Position numbers and translations under genes: made by a program. The notes under the pieces are model-generated. The model made no database searches, had not been told where the DNA came from, and worked only from the letters and a program-made list of their open reading frames with translations. A stretch of DNA of 64,000 nt from Pseudomonas guariconensis (GTDB lineage: Bacteria; Pseudomonadota; Gammaproteobacteria; Pseudomonadales; Pseudomonadaceae). The DNA is taken from positions 1 to 64,000 of the forward strand of contig NZ_JADLJL010000019.1 of assembly GCF_015680235.1 (NCBI RefSeq). The letters run 5' to 3'. Every line of letters starts with the position of its first letter. The stretch's first letter is position 1. Below, in pieces: positions 49,853 through 59,800 of the stretch.

Positions 49853-51991
49853 CTACAGCTCGAACTCGGCCGCCAACGCCGCACGTACGCAGTGCAGCAC
49901 CCCCTCCGGCACACGCGGGCCGAACAGCGCCGAGACCGTGGCCACCGGCGGCAGCTCGCCCTCGCCGTCGAGGAAGGCGTCCTGCACCTCCATCAACAAC
50001 TCTTCTGGCAGGTCAAGCGCCTGCTCAAGGGTTAGCTCCTGACGGCCGAGGGCCTCGGCCAACAGGCTGTAGACGTTCTTTTCGCTGCAATTGAGCTGGC
50101 CAGCGATCTGTGCCGGGGTCATGCCGGCACGGGCCAGGCTGACCAGCTCATGGCGCAGGTCCAGTACCACCTTCGGCGCTTCTTCGCCCTCCCCACCGTT
50201 GAGCACATCGAGGAAGGCCTCGCCGTAGCGCTCGAGCTTGCGCGCCCCCACGCCGCTGACCTGGGCCATCTCGCTGAGGCTGGTCGGCTGGCTGCGCAGC
50301 ATTTCCAGCAGCGTCGAGTCGGGGAAGATGACATAGGGCGGCACGCTGTGTTCGGCGGCCAGCTTGCGCCGCAGGGCGCGCAGGGCTTCCCACAGCTCGC
50401 GCTCCTCGGCCCGCACCAACTGGCTGGCCGGGCTGCCACCGCCGGAGGACTTGGCCACGGTCTGGGGCTTGAGGTCGCGGCGCAGCTGCAGGTTCACCTC
50501 GCCGCGCAGCAATGGCCGGCAACTGTCGGACAAACGCAGGCCACCGTAGCCTTCCAGGTCGATGTCCACCAGCCCGCGTGCCACCAACTGGCGGAACAGC
50601 GAGCGCCACTCGTGCTCGCTCAGCGCCTTGCCGACGCCGAAGACCGACAGTTTTTCGTGGCCGAAATTGCGCACCTTCTCGGTGTCCTTGCCCACCAGCA
50701 CATCCACCAGGTGGCCCACACCATAGCGCTGGCCGGTGCGGTACACCGCCGACAAGGCCTGACGTGCCGGCTCGGTGGCGTCCCAGGTCTGCACCTGGTC
50801 GACGCAGTTGTCGCAATGCCCACACGGTTGTTCGAGCACTTCATCGAAATAGGCCAGCAGGGACTGGCGACGACAGCGGGTTTCCTCGCACAGGGCCAGC
50901 ATGGCGTCGAGCTTGTGCTGCTCGATGCGCTTGTGGCGCTCGTCACCCTCGGAGTTCTGCAGCATCTGCTTGAGCATCACCATGTCCTGCAGGCCGTAGG
51001 CCATCCAGGCGTCGGACGGCAGGCCGTCACGGCCGGCACGGCCGGTTTCCTGGTAATAGGCCTCCATCGATTTGGGCAGGTCGAGGTGGGCGACGAAGCG
51101 CACGTTGGGTTTGTCGATGCCCATGCCGAAGGCAATGGTGGCGACCATGATCAGGCCTTCCTCGTTGAGGAAGCGGTGCTGGTTGGCCGAACGCGTCTCG
51201 GCGGCAAGGCCGGCATGGTACGGCAGGGCCGGGAACCCCTGTTCGCAGAGGAAGGCCGCGGTTTCGTCGACCTTCTTGCGCGACAGGCAATAGACGATGC
51301 CGGCGTTGCCGCGGCGCTCGCCGAGGAATGCCATCAGCTGCTTGCGTGGCGACTCCTTGGGCACGATGCGGTAGAAGATGTTGGGCCGGTCGAAACTCGA
51401 CAGGAAGCGTTCGGCGCCCTGAAGGTGCAGGCGCTGGACGATTTCTTCGCGGGTGCGCATGTCGGCGGTGGCGGTCAGGGCGATGCGCGGCACATGGGGG
51501 AACAGCTCGGCCAGCTGGCCCAGTTGCAGGTATTCCGGCCGGAAGTCATGGCCCCATTGCGAGACGCAGTGAGCCTCGTCGATGGCGAACAGGGCGATGT
51601 CCAGGGTGCGCAGGAACTCCAGCATGCGCGGCTGCACCAGGCGCTCAGGGGCCAGGTAGAGCATCTTCACCTCGCCGCGGCGCAGGCGCCCGGCCAGTTC
51701 ACGCTGCTGTTCGGGGCTCAGGGTGGAGTTCAGCGCAGCGGCGGCCACGCCCAGTTCATCGAGGGTGGCGACCTGGTCGTCCATCAGCGCGATCAGCGGC
51801 GAGACCACCACCGCAAGCCCCGGGCGCAGCAAGGCCGGGACCTGGAAGCACAGCGACTTGCCGCCGCCGGTGGGCATCAGCACCAGGGCATCGCCACCAC
51901 TGGCCACGCATTCGATGATCGCTGCCTGGCGCCCCCGGAAACTGTCGTAACCGAAGATGTCCTTGAGGACGCGCTGAGCCTGTTCGAGCAT
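49853..51991 (-). CDS. recQ: ATP-dependent DNA helicase RecQ
   Basis: This is a 712-residue 3'-5' helicase of recombination repair. It has Walker [17 protein letters not shown] box [19 protein letters not shown], zinc cysteines (CEETRC...CGHCDNC), the RQC winged helix and an HRDC domain ([20 protein letters not shown]). It is about 100 residues longer than E. coli RecQ. The extra C-terminus ([20 protein letters not shown]) looks like an extra helix-turn-helix. ATG 51991 follows TGGAG; ATG 52012 is possible. Confidence 0.94.
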   Translation of the reverse strand: MLEQAQRVLKDIFGYDSFRGRQAAIIECVASGGDALVLMPTGGGKSLCFQVPALLRPGLAVVVSPLIALMDDQVATLDELGVAAAALNSTLSPEQQRELAGRLRRGEVKMLYLAPERLVQPRMLEFLRTLDIALFAIDEAHCVSQWGHDFRPEYLQLGQLAELFPHVPRIALTATADMRTREEIVQRLHLQGAERFLSSFDRPNIFYRIVPKESPRKQLMAFLGERRGNAGIVYCLSRKKVDETAAFLCEQGFPALPYHAGLAAETRSANQHRFLNEEGLIMVATIAFGMGIDKPNVRFVAHLDLPKSMEAYYQETGRAGRDGLPSDAWMAYGLQDMVMLKQMLQNSEGDERHKRIEQHKLDAMLALCEETRCRRQSLLAYFDEVLEQPCGHCDNCVDQVQTWDATEPARQALSAVYRTGQRYGVGHLVDVLVGKDTEKVRNFGHEKLSVFGVGKALSEHEWRSLFRQLVARGLVDIDLEGYGGLRLSDSCRPLLRGEVNLQLRRDLKPQTVAKSSGGGSPASQLVRAEERELWEALRALRRKLAAEHSVPPYVIFPDSTLLEMLRSQPTSLSEMAQVSGVGARKLERYGEAFLDVLNGGEGEEAPKVVLDLRHELVSLARAGMTPAQIAGQLNCSEKNVYSLLAEALGRQELTLEQALDLPEELLMEVQDAFLDGEGELPPVATVSALFGPRVPEGVLHCVRAALAAEFEL

Positions 51992-52247
51992 TGAAAACTC
52001 CAAAATCGCCATACCATCCTGGACACAGGCTGGACGAAAAATCCGCGGGGCACACTCACGAATGCGTAAGCGGCTTTTGCCGGAGGGCCGGGAAACGGCG
52101 CCCCTGGATGAAAAATCGCGGATTATACCCCAGTGCCTGCTCATGCAGGGGCCCCAGGCGCCTTCCTGCGACAGACGTTCCCTTTGCCCCCCAGCCGCCG
52201 CAAGGTGCTAGAATTCGTTATCGTTTATTCCCCAAGGTAGCCCTGTA

Positions 52248-52835
52248 ATGTCCTTCGCCGAGCAACTGACCCGCCTGCAAGCCTTCCTCGACGCCGACGA
52301 GCTGCACGAAGAAGCGCTGGACTACGTCGCCGCCCACGGCTACCTGACCGCGCTGTCGATCTGCTCGGAAGACGTTCCTGAGCGCGAATGGATCGACGCC
52401 CTGTTCGCCGAAGAACCCCATTACGCCAGCGAGGCCCAGCGCACCGAGATCGAGGCCACCCTGGTCGCGCTCAAGGCGCACATCGGCCGCCAGCTGGCCA
52501 GCGACGATGAATTCGAGCTGCCGTGCGACCTGGACCTGACCGACGAGCCGGACGACTCCGACCTGCGCGGCTGGTGCATCGGCTTCATGGAAGGCGTATT
52601 CCTGCGTGAAGAGGCCTGGTTCGAGAACGCCGAGGAGGAAGTCAGCGAGATGCTCTTGCCGATCATGGTCGGCTCGGGCCTGTTCGACGAACAGCCAGAG
52701 TTCGAAGACATCGCCAAGAACGCCAGCCTGCAGGACGACATGATCGTGCAAATCCCGGAAGCGCTCACCGCACTGTTCCTGCTGCTGCACGCCCCGGACG
52801 AGAAACCTGCCCTGCTCAAGCCGCGCCACCACTAA
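52248..52835 (+). CDS. YecA/YgfB (UPF0149) family protein
   Basis: This 195-residue, strongly acidic, helical protein has the family segments FLDADELHEEALDYVAAHGY and GWCIGFMEGVFLREEAW. Members of this family include YgfB, which in P. aeruginosa acts as a transcription antagonist, and SEC-C-tailed YecA. This one lacks the C-terminal SEC-C motif. Function is unknown. It forms a short operon with the next gene. Confidence 0.88.
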   Translation: MSFAEQLTRLQAFLDADELHEEALDYVAAHGYLTALSICSEDVPEREWIDALFAEEPHYASEAQRTEIEATLVALKAHIGRQLASDDEFELPCDLDLTDEPDDSDLRGWCIGFMEGVFLREEAWFENAEEEVSEMLLPIMVGSGLFDEQPEFEDIAKNASLQDDMIVQIPEALTALFLLLHAPDEKPALLKPRHH

Positions 52836-52842
52836 GCCGGTC

Positions 52843-53208
52843 ATGCGCTACCTGCTGCTGGCCATCGGCTGGCTCAGCGTCGCGCTGGGGGTGTTGGGGA
52901 TCTTCCTCCCGGTGTTGCCCACCACCCCGTTCCTGCTGCTGGCGGCGGCTTGCTTCGCCCGTAGTTCGCCGCGTTTTCATCACTGGTTGGTGAACCACCC
53001 CAAGCTGGGGCCGTGGATCCGCGACTACCTGAGCGGCCAGGGCATCCCGTTGCGAGGCAAGGTCTACGCCATCGGCCTGATGTGGGCCAGCATCGGGTTG
53101 TCGTGCTACCTGGTGCCGCTGTTCTGGGCACGCGTTTTCATGCTGTCCAGCGCGGTACTGGTCAGCCTGTACATCCTCAAGCAGAAAACCCTGCACCGGC
53201 CCGGCTGA
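52843..53208 (+). CDS. YbaN/DUF454 inner-membrane protein
   Basis: This 121-residue protein has three or four hydrophobic segments and the DUF454 signature LGVLGIFLPVLPTTPFLLLA followed by CFARSSPRFHHWL. In E. coli ybaN lies near recR; its function is unknown. It follows the YecA-like gene by 7 nt and ends 3 nt before the convergent cupin gene. Confidence 0.9.
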   Translation: MRYLLLAIGWLSVALGVLGIFLPVLPTTPFLLLAAACFARSSPRFHHWLVNHPKLGPWIRDYLSGQGIPLRGKVYAIGLMWASIGLSCYLVPLFWARVFMLSSAVLVSLYILKQKTLHRPG

Positions 53209-53211
53209 GCG

Positions 53212-53553
53212 TCATTCGCCAAGGGTCGAGGGTTCGGATTCCACCACCAGTAACAAGCAGCCGTGGGGCGAACGCAGCCAGTGTTCGGAGCCGGGCGCAT
53301 AGACCAGGCTGTCGCCGGCGCGGAACAGCTGGCCGTCGACATCCATCACCTCGCCTTCCAGTACCTGCAACAGCTCGACGGCTGCATGGCGGTGCGGTAT
53401 CGAACGGCTACCGGGGGACATCTTCATCCAATAGGCCTGCCAGGGGCCGGCATCGGCCAGGGTCTTCCAGGAAACGCCGTGCAGGCGCTGGCCACCCAGG
53501 AGCATGGGCTGCCAAAGGGCCTGGGCGGGGCTGTGGACTTCGCGCTGGGGCAT
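53212..53553 (-). CDS. ChrR-like cupin-domain protein
   Basis: This 113-residue single cupin has metal-binding residues in PHRHAAVELLQVLEGEV. It is similar to the C-terminal cupin of ChrR anti-sigma factors but lacks their N-terminal part. A stand-alone enzyme or sensor is likely. ATG 53553 is chosen because the codons before it run through a REP-bearing region. Confidence 0.8.
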   Translation of the reverse strand: MPQREVHSPAQALWQPMLLGGQRLHGVSWKTLADAGPWQAYWMKMSPGSRSIPHRHAAVELLQVLEGEVMDVDGQLFRAGDSLVYAPGSEHWLRSPHGCLLLVVESEPSTLGE

Positions 53554-53686
53554 TGGGCTGATTCCGAAGAGGCTTGAGCCCAGTCTAGGAGACGGCCGAT
53601 TGCCCAGCGCCACAGGTGCGACCCGCGCATATGCTCTGGCGCCGCTTATCGCTGACAAGCCGGTCCCTACCTGCCTTGCATGGCCT

Positions 53687-53784
53687 CTGTGGGAGCGGGC
53701 TTATCCCGCGATCAAGGGCGAAGCCCTTGTCATCAGCCGCGATGGCAGGCCCGCCCCAATCGCCGGCAAGCCGGCTCCCACAGG
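53687..53784. repeat. REP elements beyond the adhesin gene
   Basis: GGAGCGGGCTTATCCCGCGA at 53693-53713 and ATCGCCGGCAAGCCGGCTCC at 53759-53784 lie in the 305-bp gap (53554-53858) between the cupin gene and the adhesin stop. A partial third copy is at 53647-53668. I see no gene in the gap. Confidence 0.8.
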
Positions 53785-53858
53785 GATCGCGCCAGTTCTT
53801 GGACATTTCGCAAGGCAGTTGCTCCCACACGGGGTACCTTCATTCCCGGAGAGCCGCC

Positions 53859-56800
53859 TTACACCGTATCCACCTTCAGCGAATGGTCATTGAGCATCCC
53901 GTTGATGATGGTCGCCGTGTCCTGCCCTGCCGCGACCACTCCACCGGCACCTGCCGTCACGCCGTAATGCTGCGCCAGGTCGACACCGGCCAGGTCGATG
54001 GTCTGGGTTGGTGCGGCGCCAGCCACGCTGCTGACTTCGATGGTCGAGACCACATTGACACCCGAGCCTGAGACCTTGAAGTGCAGGTAGTCATCCAACG
54101 AGGCAGTAGTACCGTTTTCGCCCTGGAGCAGCTGCGACAGGTCGAGACGATCGCTGCCCGGGGTGAACGCCAGCACAGTGTCGTGCCCCATTTCGCCCTT
54201 CTGCCAGACGAAAGTGTCGTTGCCGCTGCCACCGTTGAGCGTATCGTCGCCTAGGCCGCCGAGCAGGACATCGTTGCCCGCGCCACCGTTCAGGGTGTCG
54301 TTGCCCAACCCGCCGATCAGCAGGTTATCGCCACCGTTGCCGGTCAGGGTGTCGTTGTAGTCCGAGCCGATCAGGTTCTCGATACCGTTCAGGGTATCGC
54401 TGCCGGCACCACCCGTGTTCTGCGCAGTGGTCAGGTTCAGGTTGACGGTCACGCCGCCGGTGGCCGAAGCGTAACTGGCAGTGTCGATGCCCGCACCGCC
54501 ATCGAGCAGGTCATTGCCCGGGCCGCCGATCAGCAAGTCGTCGCCGCCGCCGCCGTAGAGCAGGTCGTCACCGCTGCCACCGACCAACACATCGTGGCCG
54601 AGGCCGCCGTGCAAGGTGTCGTTGCCGGCGCCGGCCAGCAGGGTGTTGTCGCCGTCGGTGCCGGTGAGCACGCTGCCGGCCTGGTAGGTGATATCGACAT
54701 TGCCCGTGGCCGCGCCGCCATGGCCGTCACTGGTGGTGTAGGTGCCGTTGTATACCTCGTTCTGGGCATTGCTGTAGTCGATGGTCATGGTCAGCTTGTA
54801 GAACTCGGCACCCGAACCGAAGTTGCTGTCGGTCACGTTGCGTACCAGGATGGAATAGTCACCGCTATGGCTGGCCGTGAAGAAGTGGCCATCGGTAATG
54901 GGTTGATAATCGCCCACGTCATCCTTCCAGAACATCTGCAGGTTGCCGGTCGGCACGTCGTGGTCGAGGGTCAAGGTCTCGCCTTTTTTCAAGTGGACCG
55001 TCATGACATCCTGGTCGTTGGCATTGCTGGCTCCGACGTCCCGTACGAAGGCATCGACGATCAGCGCGGCGACCATGCTGTTGGCTGTGCCTCTGAAGGC
55101 ACTGCGTGGCAGATCTTTGAAGCGGTTTGTCTGGCTCCCCCCCGTGCCGTTGAAATCGATGACCGGAATACCGTTGCCCACGCTGAAACCTTCGCCCTTG
55201 ACGGAGAAACCGGTGTCGAAGGTGATCGGCGAGGCCGTGAGCTTGTCGTTATCCGCATCGCTGTCGTTGGCCAGCAGCACCTCGGCCGGAACGGTGATGC
55301 TGGCCCCGGTGATGTTGGTGATGATGTGGTCGGCGCCAGCGACAGGCGCGGTATTGGTGTAGATGTTCACCGTCAGGGTGGCACTGCTGGGATCGCCGTC
55401 GTTGTCGCTGACGGTGAAGCCGAAGTTTTCCTGTTGGGTTACGCCGGTATCCTTGGGCGGGGTGTAGATGAAGTCCCCGGTGTCCATGTCCACCAGCAGC
55501 GTGCCGCCCAGGTTGGTCTTGATGTTGAAGGTATTGGTGGCGGTATCGAAAGTGCCGTGATCCGCCCCACCGCTGGCTGTGTAGGAACCTTCGCCACCGT
55601 TGGCCTTGGGATCGTAGGTGTAGGTGGTGCCATCGACCACCAGCGCCTTGATGAAGCCGCCATCGGCCCCCAGCTCGCCGCCACTGAGCAGGCTACCGGT
55701 GATCGGTGCACCCAGCACCGTGCCGGACAGTACAGCATTCAGTTGGTTGAGGTCGGTGACCACGACCGAATTGGTATCGGTGTGGGTGCTGCCGTCGTAG
55801 GCCAACGGGTTGAGGTTGCCCTCGTTCACACCACTGCCAAGGCCAATGGCGTAGGACTTGATGCCATTGTCGTCGAGGAACGTTTCCCAACTGGCTTCCC
55901 TGTCGGCGGTGATGCTGTGGCCGCTGGTCGGTTCACCATCGGAGAAGAAGTACGAGATATTCTGGGCACCGGCCAGTTTGCCGCTAGCCACGAAGGCCGT
56001 CTTGGCAACGTTGACGGCTGAGTCGTAGTAGGTCGCCCCACCGGCGCTCAGGCCATTGACGATGTTCTTGGCCTGGGTGAGCGATACCCACACCGAGGAC
56101 TCCTGCGTTGCGCCATCGGAGAAGGTGACGATCTGCACCTTGATGTCGCCCATCTCGTCATACTTGTCGAGCAAGGCGTTGATCGCCTGCTTGGCCAATT
56201 GCAGACGGGTCAGGCCTGGTACGCCTGAGGCAAAGTCCATGCTGCCAGAGACATCGATCACCAGCAGCAGGTTGGAATCCACCTGGCCTGGGGAAACGGC
56301 GCGCTCGGCATCGACTGCCGAAGGCACATCGTCGACGATGGTGACGTCGATGCTGCCATTGGCGATGCTGCCGTCGGTGTCGGTCGCGCTGACGGCGAGG
56401 CTTTCACTCAGGTTGTTGGTGCCGTTGGCGTCCGGGTGGGTGGCATTGTCGGCCAGTGTGTAGCTGTAGCTCACCACGCCGGTGCTGGGGTTGTAACCGG
56501 TGATGGTCAAGGTGTTGCCCAGATCGGTCGTCGCCGATTGCGGGAAGCCTGCCACCACACCGCCGCTGACCACAGCGATGCCGCCGACTGTCAGGGTGTC
56601 CAGCCCGTCCAGGGCGGTGACGGTGAAGCTGCCGCTCTGGGTGAGTTCGCCTGCGTCAGGGCTGGTGCCGTCGGCAAGATGCTTCTCATAGACGATCAGT
56701 TCGCCGCCGGTGATGTCCAGGCCTGTGAAGGTGACTGGGTTGTCGAGGTTGGTGATGTTCAATTCCAGCACTGCAGTGCGCACATCACCGTCGGCATCGG

Positions 56801-59800
56801 TCAGCGTATAGGTGAACTGTTCTATGCCACTGCCACCACCATGCAGGTTGAAGAAGTCGGGGTCGCTGGTATTGAGTGTGTAGGTGTAGGAACCATTGGC
56901 CGACAGCACCAGGGTGCCGTAGGTGCCCACGAAGGTGCCGGCGGTGATCGGGCCACTCGGGACGCGGTCGGCGCCTTGGATATCGTTGCTCAGCACATTG
57001 CCGGTCAGCGTGGTGTGCTGCTCGGTGGCGGTTTCGAGGTTGCTGTCACCCACGGCAGTCGGCAGGTCGTCGATGATGTTCACATCGAGGTTGCCGGTGG
57101 CCGTGCTGCCGTCGGTGTCGGTAGCCGTTACCGTGAAGCTTTCGCTCAGGCTGTTGGCCTCATTGGCGTTCGGGTGGGCTTCGTTGTCGGTCAGCGTGTA
57201 GCTGTAGCTCACCACACCAGTGCTGGCGTTGTAACCGGTGATGGTGAGGGTGTTGCCCAGTCCCGTCGTGACCGACTGCGGGAAGCCTGCGACCACGCCG
57301 CCGCTGACGACGGTAATGCCACCTACGGTCAGGGTTTGCAGGCCATCCAGCGCCGTGACGGTAAAGGTACCGGTCTGGGTCAAGGCCGGGGTGTCCGGTG
57401 CACTGCCTTCGCCCAGGTTTTTCTCATAGACGGTTAGTTCACCGCCTTGTACGCCCAGACCGTCCAGAGTGACCGGATCGTTGAGGTTGGTGACGTTCAG
57501 CTCCAACACTGCAGTGCGCACATCACCGTCGGCATCGGTCAGCGTATAGGTGAATTGTTCTATACCGCTGCCACCACCATGCAGGTTGAAGAAGTCGGGG
57601 TCGCTGGTGTTGAGCGTGTAGGTGTAGGAACCATCGGCAGAGAGCACCAGGGTGCCGTAGGTACCCACGAAGGTGCCGGCGGTGATCGGGCCACTCGGGA
57701 CGCGGTCGGCGCCTTGGATATCGTTGCTTAGCACATTGCCGGTGAGCGTGGTGTGCTGCTCGGTAGCGGTTTCGAGGTTGCTGTCACCTACGGCAGTCGG
57801 CAGGTCGTCGATGATGTTCACATCGAGGTTGCCGGTGGCTGTGCTGCCGTCGGTGTCGGTGGCCGTTACCGTGAAGCTTTCGCTCAGGCTATTGGCTTCG
57901 TTGGCAGTTGGATGGGCTTCGTTGTCAGTCAGCGTGTAGCTGTAGCTCACTACGCCAGTGCTGGCGTTGTAGCCGGTGATGGTCAGAGTATTGCCGAGTC
58001 CCGTCGTGACCGACTGTGGGAAGCCCGCGACCACGCCGCCGCTGACGACGGTAATGCCACCTACGGTCAGGGTTTGCAAGCCATCCAGGGAGGTGACTGT
58101 GAAGGAACCCGTCTGAGTCAGCGCCCCAGCATTAGGGCTGCTACCGTCGCCCAGGTTCTTCTCGTAGACGGTTAGTTCACCGCCTTGTACACCCAGACCG
58201 TCCAGAGTGACCGGATCGTTGAGGTTGGTGACGTTCAGCTCCAGCACTGCAGTGCGCACATCACCGTCGGCATCGGTCAGCGTATAGGTGAATTGTTCTA
58301 TACCGCTGCCGCCGCCGTGCAGATTGAAGAAGTCGGGGTCGCTGGTGTTGAGTGTGTAGGTGTACGCGCCATTGGCCGACAGCACCAGAGTGCCGTAGGT
58401 GCCCACGAAGGTGCCGGCGGTGATCGGGCCGGAAGGTACTCGGTCGGCGCCCTGGGTATCGTTGCTCAGCACATTGCCGGTGAGCGTGGTGTGCTGCTCG
58501 GTGGCGGTTTCGAGGTTGCTGTCACCCACGGCAGTCGGCAGGTCGTCGATGATGTTCACATCGAGGTTGCCGGTGGCCGTGCTGCCGTCGGTGTCGGTAG
58601 CCGTGACCGTGAAGCTTTCGCTCAGGCTATTGGCTTCGTTGGCATTTGGATGGGCTTCGTTGTCAGTCAGCGTGTAGCTGTAGCTCACCACGCCAGTGCT
58701 GGCGTTGTAACCGGTGATGGTGAGGGTGTTGCCGAGTCCCGTCGTGACCGACTGCGGGAAGCCCGCGACCACGCCGCCGCTGACGACGGTAATGCCGCCC
58801 ACGGTCAGGGTTTGCAGGCCATCCAGCGCCGTGACGGTAAAGGTACCGGTCTGGGTCAAGGCTGGGGTGTCCGGTGCACTGCCTTCGCCCAGGTTTTTCT
58901 CGTAGACGGTTAGTTCACCGCCATTCACGCCCAAACCATCTAAAGTGACCGGGTCATTGAGGTTGGTGACGTTCAGTTCCAGCACCGCAGTGCGTACATC
59001 GCCATCGGCATCGGTCAGCGTATAGGTGAACTGCTCTATGCCACTGCCGCCGCCGTGCAGATTGAAGAAGTCGGGGTCGCTGGTGTTGAGTGTGTAGGTG
59101 TAGGAACCATTGGCCGAAAGCACCAGGGTGCCGTAGGTACCCACGAAGGTGCCGGCGGTGATCGGGCCACTCGGGACGCGGTCGGCGCCCTGGGTATCGT
59201 TGCTCAGCACATTGCCGGTCAGCGTGGTGTGCTGCTCGGTAGCGGTTTCGAGGTTGCTGTCACCTACGGCAGTCGGCAGGTCGTCGATGATGTTCACATC
59301 GAGGTTGCCGGTGGCTGTGCTGCCGTCGGTGTCGGTAGCCGTTACCGTGAAGCTTTCGCTCAGGCTGTTGGCCTCATTGGCGTTCGGGTGGGCTTCGTTG
59401 TCAGTTAGTGTGTAGCTGTAGCTCACCACCCCGGTGCTGGCGTTGTAGCCCGTAATGGTGAGGGTGTTGCCCAGTCCAGTCGTCACCGATTGCGGGAAGC
59501 CCGCGACCACGCCGCCGCTGACGACGGTAATGCCACCTACGGTCAGAGTTTGCAAGCCATCCAGGGAGGTGACTGTGAAGGAACCCGTCTGAGTCAGCGC
59601 CCCAGCATTAGGGCTGCTACCGTCGCCCAGGTTCTTCTCGTAGACAGTCAGTTCACCGCCTTGTACGCCCAGGCCATCCAGAGTGACCGGATCGTTGAGG
59701 TTGGTGACGTTCAGCTCCAACACTGCAGTGCGTACATCGCCGTCGGCATCGGTCAGCGTATAGGTGAATTGTTCTATACCGCTGCCGCCGCCGTGCAGGT

